DNA of 64,000 nt from an uncultured Pseudodesulfovibrio sp. (lineage in GTDB: Bacteria > Desulfobacterota > Desulfovibrionia > Desulfovibrionales > Desulfovibrionaceae): positions 1,867,518-1,931,517 of the forward strand of contig NZ_OY782498.1 in the NCBI RefSeq assembly GCF_963677845.1, written 5' to 3'. Under the pieces are notes generated by a model, which was not told the origin of the DNA, made no database searches, and saw only the letters and a list, made by a program, of their open reading frames with translations. Shown here piece by piece: positions 1-8,809 of this stretch. A program made the translations under genes and the position numbers. The number at the start of each line of letters is the position of its first letter. Position 1 is the first letter of the stretch.

Positions 1-1067
1 GCGTTCAGGGGCTCGTATACATCTTTATGATCCGGGTCCATGGCCGCAGAGACATCCGCAGACAGTACTGAACCATTCATGAAAATCGAGGATAAACGTG
101 CGCCCGGTTCCCATGTCTCGGCCAATTCCTCCATGCAGTACTCAAAGAAATAGGACTTGGCACCAGTTGCCCCTTCGGAACCGATCTCTTCCTTGTCCCA
201 AAACAGAACAATCTGCGCATACTCAGGATCTTCTTCAGCAAGCAGTGCTTCCAAAGCGCAAAACACACTGGAACGATCATCCTGACCATATCCGCCAATG
301 GTAGCCTCATCCAAACCGACAAATCGGGCCGGACCAGCCGGAACAGCCTGCATCTCGGCACTAAAGAAATCGGACTCGTCAATACCATACCGCTTATTCA
401 ACAGTTCAAGCACCATACGTTTAACTGGTTCTTTGATATCTTCATCGTCCTTCTTATTCTTGGACGCAGGAGAGTGACCAAAAACCAGATTCAACTTTTC
501 TGCCTCAAAGGCATCAGAAACCTTTTTACCCATTTCATTGGCTGCCAAATGAGGTAACAAATCAGTGATGGTAAAGACCGGGTCCTTGGGGTCCTCACCA
601 ATGCACACGGTCACTTCCTCACCGGATTTTTTAATCACCGTACCATGCAGGGCCAAAGGAATGGTCAACCATTGATACTTACGGATACCGCCATAGTAAT
701 GGGTCTTGGCAAGACAAATGTCAGTATCCTCATAAAGAGGACGTTGTTTCAAATCCAGACGAGGGCAGTCTGCATGCGCACCGACTAAACGAAACCCTTC
801 GGACAATGGACGTTTACCCTTCCGTGCCAGAAAGCATGTCTTGTTTCGATTGAAACGGTAAGCCAACGGAGCTTTGAGATCATCCTTGAAACCGGCCTTC
901 TCCACCCGTTTGCGCACATAATCCATAACCAAACGCTCGGTCTTGCATTCACTGAGAAATTTCACATAATCTTTTGCCATGGCATCCATGGCCTTGCGAT
1001 CCTTCTTGGAGGAATACACTTCCCAAGCGGTCTTTGGTTCATATTCAAGTGTTTTTTTCTTACTCAT
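1..1067 (-). CDS. M18 family aminopeptidase, C-terminus cut by window edge
   Basis: The minus-strand frame starts at the ATG at 1065-1067 and stays open to the window edge, giving about 355 residues that start MSKKKTLEYEPKTAWEVY. Features matching metal-dependent M18 aminopeptidases (Ape1/aspartyl aminopeptidase type) are GAHADCPRLD (metal-binding His and Asp), GYGQDDRSSVFCALEAL and FWDKEEIGSEGATG (Asp and Glu-Glu metal/catalytic residues). Family members form cytoplasmic dodecamers that remove N-terminal residues from peptides; substrate preference cannot be read here. The start lies 9 bp after the selA stop, so it is probably the last gene of a folC-selA-M18 run. The C-terminus, with the last metal-ligand histidine, is outside the window. 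The family call is firm. Confidence 0.88.
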   Translation of the reverse strand, partial: MSKKKTLEYEPKTAWEVYSSKKDRKAMDAMAKDYVKFLSECKTERLVMDYVRKRVEKAGFKDDLKAPLAYRFNRNKTCFLARKGKRPLSEGFRLVGAHADCPRLDLKQRPLYEDTDICLAKTHYYGGIRKYQWLTIPLALHGTVIKKSGEEVTVCIGEDPKDPVFTITDLLPHLAANEMGKKVSDAFEAEKLNLVFGHSPASKNKKDDEDIKEPVKRMVLELLNKRYGIDESDFFSAEMQAVPAGPARFVGLDEATIGGYGQDDRSSVFCALEALLAEEDPEYAQIVLFWDKEEIGSEGATGAKSYFFEYCMEELAETWEPGARLSSIFMNGSVLSADVSAAMDPDHKDVYEPLN

Positions 1068-1076
1068 GATGAATCC

Positions 1077-2486
1077 TTATTTTTCGGTCAGGGAAACCAC
1101 GGCCTGCTCCAACGCGGAGGCGACCATTTTCAATTCTGTCGAAGCCAATGTGCGCGGATCAATGAGAAATTCATCATCCTCAATACGCGCCACCAGCGGC
1201 GGGTCGGTCTGAAGAAGCGCGTCCTTCAAATCGCCCACGGAAATATCTTTTACGGCAATAGAGACCATGGTTCCGGGCAGGTCATATTCAGGGAAAGCCC
1301 CACCCCCCACTCTGGATGATCCTTTTTTCATGGAAACCACAGCCCGTTCAGCAAGGGCCTGACGGATAGCATCAGCCAAACGACGCGCCTTGCTCTTAAG
1401 CGCTTCCTGTGATGCGGTGATCATTTTCAAGGTCGGCACCTTGCGCCGCGCTTCATCCATGTCGAGATAAAGACGCAAGGTCGCCTCAAGAGCAGCCAAT
1501 GTCATTTTATCAATACGCATGGCCCGATTGACCGGATTCTTCTTGATACGATCAATATATTCTTTCCGTCCGACAATAATACCTGCCTGCGGACCACCAA
1601 GCACCTTGTCGCCAGAAAAAGACACCACATCCGCGCCTTGCGTCACTGTCTGTTGCACTGTCGGTTCACCCAGCAAACCTTCTCCCTGCAACGAGTAGAG
1701 AGACCCGCTCCCAAGGTCTTCGATAACTGGCAGATTATACTTGTCACCCAATTCACGCATTTCCGGCAGAGTTACTTCCTTGGTAAACCCGACCACTCGG
1801 AAATTGGACGTATGTACCCGCATGAGCGCACCAGTCTCATCGTTAATGGCATTCTCATAATCATGGACATGACTTCGATTGGTGGCTCCTACTTCGTGCA
1901 GAATCGCCCCGGACTTGGTCATGACATCCGGGATACGAAACGATCCACCAATCTCGACAAGCTGCCCGCGAGACACGATAACCTCACGTCCCTTAGCCAA
2001 AGTTTCCAACATGATAAAGACTGCGGCGGCGTTGTTGTTGACCACAAGTGCAGCCTCGGCTCCGGTAATATCGCACAGAATTTTCTCCACATGAGAATAC
2101 CGACTACCCCGATGTCCGGTGGACAAATCAAATTCACAATTGGAATAATGGCCGCACGCATCCGCCACAGCCTTGATGGCGGACTTGGCAAGAAGTGACC
2201 TACCCAAATTAGTATGAATGACAACACCCGTCCCATTAAGCACACGCCTGAAATGAGGACGGGACTGAGCCCGAACAAATGCGGTCAACCGGGGTAACAG
2301 ATTTGCTAGGTCCAATTGTTCCGATGCCGTGATGGCACCAGAACGTATTTCCTCACGGCACACATCCAAAAAGTCGTTAACCAGATCCTTGATCAAGGCT
2401 CGCGGCAAATCACGAAACTCCTCAATGTCCACAAGGGAAGAAAGGACCTGATCCACTGACGGAAGATATCTGAAAATTTGGCTCAT
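1077..2486 (-). CDS. selA: L-seryl-tRNA(Sec) selenium transferase SelA
   Basis: This 469-residue PLP enzyme converts seryl-tRNA(Sec) to selenocysteinyl-tRNA(Sec) using selenophosphate, in the cytoplasm. The N-terminal helical region (MSQIFRYLPSVDQVLSSL) that engages tRNA(Sec) is present. The fold-type I core carries TNLGRSLL, VNNNAAAVF, the GHRGSRYSHVE stretch, and the PLP lysine in SFSGDKVLGGPQAG. Length matches bacterial SelA (about 460). The start at 2486 lies 12 bp after the folC stop with only a weak purine stretch before it, so translation is probably coupled. It implies the organism makes selenoproteins such as formate dehydrogenase; selB, selC and selD are not in the window. Confidence 0.96.
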   Translation of the reverse strand: MSQIFRYLPSVDQVLSSLVDIEEFRDLPRALIKDLVNDFLDVCREEIRSGAITASEQLDLANLLPRLTAFVRAQSRPHFRRVLNGTGVVIHTNLGRSLLAKSAIKAVADACGHYSNCEFDLSTGHRGSRYSHVEKILCDITGAEAALVVNNNAAAVFIMLETLAKGREVIVSRGQLVEIGGSFRIPDVMTKSGAILHEVGATNRSHVHDYENAINDETGALMRVHTSNFRVVGFTKEVTLPEMRELGDKYNLPVIEDLGSGSLYSLQGEGLLGEPTVQQTVTQGADVVSFSGDKVLGGPQAGIIVGRKEYIDRIKKNPVNRAMRIDKMTLAALEATLRLYLDMDEARRKVPTLKMITASQEALKSKARRLADAIRQALAERAVVSMKKGSSRVGGGAFPEYDLPGTMVSIAVKDISVGDLKDALLQTDPPLVARIEDDEFLIDPRTLASTELKMVASALEQAVVSLTEK

Positions 2487-2498
2487 ATATTTCTCATG

Positions 2499-3755
2499 TT
2501 AGACTGTAAGACATTCGGGATACAATCTATAGAACTCCGCCAACAAGTACAAGGACCCACAAACAAGTGTCGCCCCAGGCTCACTCGCCCCCAAACCAAG
2601 AGCCTCTTCCATAGAAGACACAGCTTTCGCCCTGCCCCCCATAGCTTCAACCAAACTATCGGCACTCCTTGCCCTCTCACTCTCCATGGCAGGAATAAAG
2701 ATCGGCCCATCGGTCAACGCCTGTACCAACTGCACCATGGGGGTCAAATCCTTATCTTTCAAACAGGTGAAAACAACACACCCCGGCCGAATGCCTTGTG
2801 CGTTCAAGGCGGCGGAAAGCGCAATCAGGGCATGACTGTTATGCGCCCCGTCAAGCAGAATGCTCCGCCCATCTATATCAACAGTCTGCAACCGACCCGG
2901 CACAAAAACGGTCTCCATACCAAAATTTTCGAGACGAGGCTCACTCCGGATATCTCGACCAGCAGCAAACCATCGCCACCCAGCCAAAGCAAGCTGCGCA
3001 TTCATGGTCTGATGAATACCACTGAGCCCCAACTTCACACCGCGAACAGGTTCAGCCAAGTCCACAGAATACATCAACCGTGCACCAATAGATTGAGCGC
3101 GATCCTGCAATTGAATCATGGCATCGGCTTCCTGCGGACCGGTCAAGGCCACACCTTCATGACGAATAGCGCCAGCCTTGTCTTCAGCAATTTCCGCCAA
3201 CGTTGAACCGAGAAGCTTCTCATGGTCCATACCAATAGGCGTAAACAACGTCAGCCCGGGAGCCAGGACATTGGTTGCGTCGAATTTCCCACCCAATCCG
3301 GCTTCCATGACTGCCACGTCAACACCTTCACGTTCGAAAGCAAGCAGAGCCAGACAAGTCTGAAATTCAAAATAGGTCAGGTCTTCACCACCGTCCGTGG
3401 ACAAGACTGCGTTGGCAAGCTCAACCCATACCTCACGAGAAAGCATGGATCGGTTTACTTGAACCCGTTCTCGCGGTGAAACAAAATGAGGTGATGAGAA
3501 GAGGCCCACTTTGAGGCCATGAGCTCGAGCAATGGAGCCAAAAAAAGCAGAGGTGGACCCTTTGCCATTGGTTCCGACCACATGCACTACGGGGATATCC
3601 AGCATACCATGTGCCGCCATAAACTTTTCCATACGGTCCAAACTCAAATCCATATGAAAAAGCCCGAGCCTGTCCATGTACTCAGTCAATTGAAAATAAT
3701 CTTTTATGTATGTCACGGAAGCTCTTTTATCAGGATTTGGTCCGGCATGAAACAT
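2499..3755 (-). CDS. folC: Bifunctional dihydrofolate/folylpolyglutamate synthase FolC
   Basis: This 418-residue Mur-ligase-family enzyme adds glutamate to dihydropteroate and to folates, using ATP, in the cytoplasm. The ATP-binding P-loop is [13 protein letters not shown] near residue 62. Other family marks are the [13 protein letters not shown] segment, [12 protein letters not shown], a [12 protein letters not shown] motif with the metal-binding His, and DGAHNSHAL in the C-terminal ligase domain. An AGGAAG sequence lies about 9 bases before the chosen ATG at 3755. It heads the minus-strand run folC-selA-M18 peptidase. The intergenic space to the divergent MCP gene (3756-3876) must hold both promoters. 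Confidence 0.95.
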   Translation of the reverse strand: MFHAGPNPDKRASVTYIKDYFQLTEYMDRLGLFHMDLSLDRMEKFMAAHGMLDIPVVHVVGTNGKGSTSAFFGSIARAHGLKVGLFSSPHFVSPRERVQVNRSMLSREVWVELANAVLSTDGGEDLTYFEFQTCLALLAFEREGVDVAVMEAGLGGKFDATNVLAPGLTLFTPIGMDHEKLLGSTLAEIAEDKAGAIRHEGVALTGPQEADAMIQLQDRAQSIGARLMYSVDLAEPVRGVKLGLSGIHQTMNAQLALAGWRWFAAGRDIRSEPRLENFGMETVFVPGRLQTVDIDGRSILLDGAHNSHALIALSAALNAQGIRPGCVVFTCLKDKDLTPMVQLVQALTDGPIFIPAMESERARSADSLVEAMGGRAKAVSSMEEALGLGASEPGATLVCGSLYLLAEFYRLYPECLTV

Positions 3756-3876
3756 CTATGATGACTTCCTGAAATCTCAGCACCATATCCGAACCTCTTA
3801 TAACTTGGTTCTATTTGTGGATTTCATAGCAAAATACATGCTATCTTACTCTGGAATTTATCCATTGGAGGGATAT

Positions 3877-5586
3877 ATGCTCAGAAAAGTCACAATCAAG
3901 ACTCGGATCCTGGTACTCATTACCAGCATTGTCATTTTCATTCTTGGATTCTCGCTTGCCTTTCTCAGTGGAGTTGGAAAAGTCAAAGACATCGGCGTCG
4001 AACGCTCAGACCAGGCCATGTTTCAAGGTGAAGAACGAAAACTTCAAGTCGCCACCCATTCCATGGCCGTCAGTATTAGCGCAGCCATAGCCGAAGCCCC
4101 TATCCTGGAAGAAAAAATAGATATCATTCGAAAATTGGTGGATAAAATTCGCTTTGAGGAAGACAAATCCGGTTATTTCTTTGTCTACAACAACACAACA
4201 TGTGTAGCTCTACCGACTAAGCCTTCCTTACACGGCAAAGATCTCAAGGACCTCAAAGACAAAAACGGGGTGGCTCTGGTCGCCGAATTAAATAAAAAAG
4301 CACATAATGGAGGCGGTTTCGTCGAATATATCTGGCCCAAACCGGAAAAAGGAGATCAACCGAAGCTTTCCTATGCAGAACTCATCCCCGGTACGGACAT
4401 GTGGATCGGTACCGGCGTATATCTGGACAATGTCGCTCATGCAAAGGAAGTCATCGCCAATGACATCGACTCATTGGTTTCGACATATGTATGGGCCATT
4501 GGCAGCGTCATCATTGCCGTCCTTGTCTTGATCATTCTTCCATTCTGTTTGCTCATTGTTCGTTCCATTGTCCAACCGCTCAATGAAGCCGTTGTCCTGG
4601 CCAACCATGTGGCATCCGGCGATCTGACGACAGACATTCAATCCGACTACAAGGACGAACCCGGGCTGCTGACGGCGGCCCTCGGCCAGATGGTCGAAAG
4701 ACTGCGTTCCATTGTCGGCCAATCAAAGTATGGTGCGGACCAAGTGGCGTCCGGCAGCACTGAAGTCACGGAATCAGCCCAATCGCTGGCAGAAGGCGCA
4801 AGCCGTCAGGCCGCAGCCGTAGAAGAAGTCTCAGCGGCCATGGAAGAAATGATCGGCCAAATCGGTCGGAACACGGAAAACGCCACCCAAACAGAACAGA
4901 TGGCAAACCAAACGGCTCAGGATGCTCAACAAGGTGGCGAGACGGTCATGGAAGCCGTCGATTCCATCAAGAATATTGCTGAAAAAATTTCCATCATTGA
5001 AGAAATTGCCCGTCAAACCAATCTGTTAGCATTAAATGCAGCCATTGAAGCAGCCCGCGCCGGCGAAGCGGGCAAGGGCTTTGCGGTTGTCGCAGCAGAA
5101 GTTCGCAAACTGGCCGAACGAAGCGGCGCAGCGGCCTCAGAAATCGGTGAACTTTCTTCCAGCACTTTAACAAAAGCAGATCAGGCTGGAGCCATGCTGA
5201 CCAAGATGGTCCCGGATATCCGCAAGACCGCTGATCTGGTGCAGGAGATTTCTGCCGCCAGTATTGAACAGAATACAGGCGCCCAGGAAATCAATCGTGC
5301 TATTCAGGATCTGGACAATGTTATCCAGCAGAATGCAAGCGCATCTGAAGAACTTGCGGCCACAGCCACCGAATTCACTAACCACGCGACCGGCCTGCAA
5401 CAAGGTATGCAGTTCTTCAACATCGGGCACGAAACCGCTCAAAGTTTTACACCCACACATTCGGTTCGACCAACGACAACCACAACGCAGTTACCGCCGT
5501 CCCAACCAACACCGACAGCGGCCCCTGACAACGGTTTTTCCCTCGATATGGAGGGGAATTCCGATGACGGATTTGAAAAGTTCTAA
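3877..5586 (+). CDS. Methyl-accepting chemotaxis protein with single Cache sensor and GFEKF tail
   Basis: This membrane chemoreceptor has about 569 residues. I start at the ATG at 3877 because TTGGAGGG stands just before it and the protein then begins [17 protein letters not shown], running straight into TM1; an upstream start at 3805 would add 24 residues without a ribosome site. Order: TM1 (about 10-32); periplasmic single-Cache (sCache_2-like) domain with GYFFVYNN and [16 protein letters not shown]2 (about 207-230); HAMP; and the MCP signalling hairpin, whose tip reads [21 protein letters not shown] Pro/Thr/Gln-rich linker leads to a C-terminal GFEKF, which resembles the CheR/CheB docking pentapeptide (NWETF type). 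The ligand is unknown; sCache_2 domains often bind small organic acids. Confidence 0.93.
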   Translation: MLRKVTIKTRILVLITSIVIFILGFSLAFLSGVGKVKDIGVERSDQAMFQGEERKLQVATHSMAVSISAAIAEAPILEEKIDIIRKLVDKIRFEEDKSGYFFVYNNTTCVALPTKPSLHGKDLKDLKDKNGVALVAELNKKAHNGGGFVEYIWPKPEKGDQPKLSYAELIPGTDMWIGTGVYLDNVAHAKEVIANDIDSLVSTYVWAIGSVIIAVLVLIILPFCLLIVRSIVQPLNEAVVLANHVASGDLTTDIQSDYKDEPGLLTAALGQMVERLRSIVGQSKYGADQVASGSTEVTESAQSLAEGASRQAAAVEEVSAAMEEMIGQIGRNTENATQTEQMANQTAQDAQQGGETVMEAVDSIKNIAEKISIIEEIARQTNLLALNAAIEAARAGEAGKGFAVVAAEVRKLAERSGAAASEIGELSSSTLTKADQAGAMLTKMVPDIRKTADLVQEISAASIEQNTGAQEINRAIQDLDNVIQQNASASEELAATATEFTNHATGLQQGMQFFNIGHETAQSFTPTHSVRPTTTTTQLPPSQPTPTAAPDNGFSLDMEGNSDDGFEKF

Positions 5587-5603
5587 AACCCAAGAAGCAC
5601 AAG

Positions 5604-5640
5604 GCCGGGTACATTCGCATGTACCCGGCTTTTCTTTTTT
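5604..5640 (+). terminator. Rho-independent terminator after the MCP gene
   Basis: Arms of 11 bp (GCCGGGTACAT and ATGTACCCGGC) enclose a 4-base loop and are followed by TTTTCTTTTTT. It sits 17 bases after the MCP stop and abuts the end of the convergent minus-strand gene. Confidence 0.9.
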
Positions 5641-6794
5641 CAGGAAAGAGAAATCAAAAATTCGGCAAGCTTTGCCCCATCTATATATGGAGCACTCATC
5701 TCGGTTACAAGAGGACAATCTATGACAACCAGTCCCATGTCGCGCAGGGCTTGTTCGTCAATGCCGTCAGGGTATTCGCCGTTTGCGATATCCACCACCA
5801 CAGCTTCCACCGAACGACAGTCACCAGACGCGCCACTGACAGCAAGATAATGTAATAACAATTGAGCCTGATCAGCGACTGACAAACCAACAGCCTCCGG
5901 GTCGTGCCCCATACTCGGGACAAACACCTTGGGGCAAGGATTCTCGCATATTGCCGCTCCCACGCCCTGAGGCAACAGGTTGGCTATCACACTTGAATAC
6001 AGACTACCGGGCGGATAACAGATAAGATCGGCATGACTGATACGCTCTTTGATCCCCGCACCAACAGCAGGATAAACGGGCGATGTTCGCTCAAGAGAAT
6101 CGGTCAACCACATAGACCGAATTGGAGAGTTTAGAGGAGAGGCCTCCTTACCGGTCATCAAATGCTGACCGATAACAACGGTATCATCCTCCAACTCTAC
6201 GACCAGATGCAGATCCATATCCACTACAGGCCGAACCTCTCCCCTCACTGTCGCCAACTCGGAAAACATTTCAATGACCGGTCCCATTTTCCGGTCTTTT
6301 GTGAGGTATCCGGCGGTCAGGACGAGATTCCCCACACTCGCCCCACGCAAATCAAAATCAGATGGCATAATCGCCAAAAAACGTTGCAGATGGTTCATGA
6401 TGATCGTGCCCACCGGACCGGGAATACAATGCATCAAAAAATGTTCGCCTGATGCCAATCTGTCGAGGTTCTTCCGCAACTCAATCTGATCCCCCTGCTG
6501 ACTCAATCGATGGGTAAACAACGCGTACACACCATTATTCCCCTGCACCGACTGATCGGCCAATGCCATGAGTCGATTACGAATATCACCAACGGCTGGC
6601 ATGCCAAACGCATCCCGCAACACGGCCGAACTGCCGCCCGAATCAAAAGGAGTAATACAATGAATGGAATTATGCGTCAGTCCGACAAGCGCACGTGATG
6701 TATCACGCAACGCAGTGCCGCCACTGAAAAACAGGATGGATGGTCCCAATTCAGGGCTCTGTCTGTGCCGCTGCACCTTGATGGAATCAATCAT
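5640..6794 (-). CDS. GAK-system CofD-like protein
   Basis: This protein of about 384 residues belongs to the CofD/YvcK-related superfamily. It opens with a nucleotide-binding-type glycine loop (LFFSGGTALRDTSRAL) and has the DSGGSSAVLRDAFGMPAVGDIRNRL segment typical of CofD-like proteins, plus a YPPGSLYSSVIANLLP motif. True CofD transfers lactyl-phosphate to F420 precursors; this branch is the one annotated in the GAK gene set (ATP-grasp, amphi-Trp, HprK-related kinase, CofD-like, XXXCH), whose function is unknown. The start at 6794 is chosen because AGGAGG lies 5 bases upstream; the GTG six bases earlier would lie inside that site. It follows the XXXCH gene by 35 bp on the same strand. Confidence 0.85.
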   Translation of the reverse strand: MIDSIKVQRHRQSPELGPSILFFSGGTALRDTSRALVGLTHNSIHCITPFDSGGSSAVLRDAFGMPAVGDIRNRLMALADQSVQGNNGVYALFTHRLSQQGDQIELRKNLDRLASGEHFLMHCIPGPVGTIIMNHLQRFLAIMPSDFDLRGASVGNLVLTAGYLTKDRKMGPVIEMFSELATVRGEVRPVVDMDLHLVVELEDDTVVIGQHLMTGKEASPLNSPIRSMWLTDSLERTSPVYPAVGAGIKERISHADLICYPPGSLYSSVIANLLPQGVGAAICENPCPKVFVPSMGHDPEAVGLSVADQAQLLLHYLAVSGASGDCRSVEAVVVDIANGEYPDGIDEQALRDMGLVVIDCPLVTEMSAPYIDGAKLAEFLISLS

Positions 6795-6829
6795 GTGCAC
6801 CTCCTGCGCAGAATCCCCACTCTTTTACA

Positions 6830-7360
6830 TTACGCATACTTTGCGTGACACCGCCCCTTTTCATGAACGAGCGCATCAATAGCAGTATGCATCCGCCTGA
6901 TATCACCAGACTCATACGCATCCTTGAACGCCGCGCATGCCTCGGTGTATATATCATAATACTCATCACCGTAACCGGGATAACTGACCATGAGCGCGGA
7001 ATCCATCAGAAACGATTCCACAGCCTCACGCGGCGGTTCTTCGCCATCATGAATCATCTTGACCAACATCCTGAAACTGGATTTCATCCGTTTCTTGAGG
7101 TCCTTGTACTCCGGTTTTTTTTCGCCACAGGTCTCACACTCAACCTCAAATGGAGCAGAGCATTCCTGCTCGCTCTGAAATTTCATTTTGAGAACGACCT
7201 GACCAAAATCGGCCCGCCCTTTAATCTTGAACTTCTTGAAATCATCGACACAGGCAAATTCATCCGTTCCACCATTTTCCAACGCGTCGGCCAGTTCCCG
7301 AAAAAAAGTGGGAAGATTTTTTTGTTCCACTTGTCTGAATATCTTTGTTCCGCTGCTCAT
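6830..7360 (-). CDS. GAK-system XXXCH-motif protein with amphi-Trp-like N-terminus
   Basis: This 176-residue soluble protein has an N-terminal segment (VEQKNLPTFFRELADALENG) resembling the amphi-Trp domain, a CETCGEKKPEYKDLKKRM region, and a C-terminal GRCHAKYA that fits the XXXCH motif for which the family is named. Known members co-occur with GAK genes, mainly in deltaproteobacteria; no biochemical role is established. GGAG precedes the ATG by about 6 bases. It is followed 35 bp later by the CofD-like gene, so the two probably form an operon. The ATP-grasp and HprK-like kinase members are not in the window. Confidence 0.8.
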   Translation of the reverse strand: MSSGTKIFRQVEQKNLPTFFRELADALENGGTDEFACVDDFKKFKIKGRADFGQVVLKMKFQSEQECSAPFEVECETCGEKKPEYKDLKKRMKSSFRMLVKMIHDGEEPPREAVESFLMDSALMVSYPGYGDEYYDIYTEACAAFKDAYESGDIRRMHTAIDALVHEKGRCHAKYA

Positions 7361-7433
7361 GAATTCTCCGTAAAGGGTTTTGACTCAATAATGAGAACAA
7401 TTTTCCACGAAGGATGCAAGGAGAGTTTGCTCT

Positions 7434-8339
7434 CTATACAGCCTGTATGATCGCATACCAAACTGGCAACGTAATAAAAGCCAACAGCGTCCCGATTCCG
7501 ACCAGAGCCACAGCAAGTGACGGCCTCAATCCATGGCTCATACAGATAATTCCACCAGTGACCATTGGTCCCATGGCGGCTTCGAACACCGTGACTTGCG
7601 AGACCACATCAGTCTTGCCCAGTATTACCATATACAAAACAAAGATAATCAATGGAGCAAGAACAAGCTTATACCCCAACCCAATACATAACTCCCGGAC
7701 ATTGCCATGAATAGCACTGAAACACAGTGTCATTCCCACGGATAACAAAGCCAAGGGACTAAGAGTCGAGCCAAGACGGGAAAGCACCCCTGTAAGCCAC
7801 TCTGGATATGCAATCGGCTGAAGCGCGATGCCGAGCAAAATGGCAATAAATGGAGGAAACAGGAAAACTTTTTTCGCAACCATCAACCCACTGACTTTCT
7901 CACCAGAGACCTTAGCGGCAAGAATGATTCCGGGAATAGCGAGAGCCAGAAAGGTACCGCCCGTGTCACAGAGCATACCCACACCGATATACTCCGGCCC
8001 GAAAAAAGTCTCGATCATGGGCAACCCCACGAATGAAGTATTGCCCAGCCCTACGCACAGAGTCAGGCAGACCACAGTCTTTTCATCCCATCCGAATCGA
8101 CGCCCCAAAAGAACAAAGAGCGCATAGCCGACACCAAAAACAATCCAAGCCATGGCAGCAGGCAACAGAAGGTCCACCCCCAACGGCAGGGAGTGGGCAT
8201 AAAGCAAAGCCAATGCGGGCATGGACATATAAATAATAACAGCGTTCAGGGCTGCTGGACCTTTTTCATCAATGACTCCAGCCACACGCATGGCAAGACC
8301 CAGCGCAAAACAAATACCCAACAATAAGAAATTTTCCAT
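7434..8339 (-). CDS. AEC-family transporter (auxin efflux carrier/malate permease type)
   Basis: This inner-membrane carrier has about 301 residues and about ten hydrophobic segments in two similar halves, with the conserved GLGNTSFVGLPM motif in the middle. AEC proteins export or exchange carboxylates, amino acids or indole compounds; the substrate is not readable. I use the ATG at 8339, with GGAGAG a few bases upstream; a TTG at 8351 would start within that ribosome site. It stands alone on the minus strand, 73 bp from the GAK pair. Confidence 0.85.
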   Translation of the reverse strand: MENFLLLGICFALGLAMRVAGVIDEKGPAALNAVIIYMSMPALALLYAHSLPLGVDLLLPAAMAWIVFGVGYALFVLLGRRFGWDEKTVVCLTLCVGLGNTSFVGLPMIETFFGPEYIGVGMLCDTGGTFLALAIPGIILAAKVSGEKVSGLMVAKKVFLFPPFIAILLGIALQPIAYPEWLTGVLSRLGSTLSPLALLSVGMTLCFSAIHGNVRELCIGLGYKLVLAPLIIFVLYMVILGKTDVVSQVTVFEAAMGPMVTGGIICMSHGLRPSLAVALVGIGTLLAFITLPVWYAIIQAV

Positions 8340-8446
8340 CCGTCTCTCCAATTTGTGCGCGGACGGTAGGCGTTTTCCACTCCGAGTTCAAGCGATTATC
8401 TTTTGCAACCAATACTCCCAACAGGACAAAATAGAAAAGAAAAGAC

Positions 8447-8475
8447 TTGCAAACCACTCGGAGGGCATATATAAG
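8447..8475 (+). promoter_or_regulatory. Likely sigma-70 promoter of the first tRNA-Leu
   Basis: TTGCAA (8447-8452) and TATAAG (8470-8475) are 17 bases apart, and the -10 box ends 17 bases before the tRNA, the expected geometry for a stable RNA promoter. Called by eye. Confidence 0.5.
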
Positions 8476-8492
8476 CCATTTCTCCTGAACGT

Positions 8493-8579
8493 GCCGAAGT
8501 GGTGGAATTGGTAGACACGCATGGTTCAGGACCATGTGGGGGTTTCTCCGTGGAAGTTCGAATCTTCTCTTCGGCACCA
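8493..8579 (+). tRNA. tRNA-Leu(CAG), copy 1
   Basis: An 87-base class II tRNA. The acceptor arms GCCGAAG and CTTCGGC pair, the discriminator base is A, and CCA is encoded. The anticodon stem CATGG/CCATG encloses the loop TTCAGGA, giving anticodon CAG. A long variable arm and the T-arm sequence GTTCGAATC are present. It is identical in all 87 bases to the copy at 21778-21864. Confidence 0.97.
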
Positions 8580-8590
8580 GTAAAGAACAA

Positions 8591-8624
8591 GGGTTGTGAC
8601 ATATGTCACAGCCCTTTTTCTTTG
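8591..8624 (+). terminator. Terminator of tRNA-Leu copy 1
   Basis: A hairpin with GGGTTGTGACAT pairing with ATGTCACAGCCC (one T-G pair) is followed by TTTTTCTTT. An almost identical hairpin occurs at 44944-44980 beside attR. The AT-rich sequence from 8625 to 8800 holds the promoter region of the cyclase gene, but I could not fix a promoter. Confidence 0.85.
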
Positions 8625-8809
8625 TGATTCAAAAACAACATTTCATCAAAAATAACTATAAACCTAAATCATTACAGCTAGTATAAAGATTAAATTAAAA
8701 CAGTCTTTCCGCCCGGGGCACACAACCCTATTCCTTTTATTGATACATAGTGGTATATTTCTATTCTTCTTTTTATAGAAATTGATCTGCTATATCAAAT
8801 GGAGGTTCT

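Noticed and set aside
1638-3206. Long plus-strand frames opposite selA and folC
   Set aside because: Both are antisense to well-supported genes and have no ribosome site or recognisable motif.
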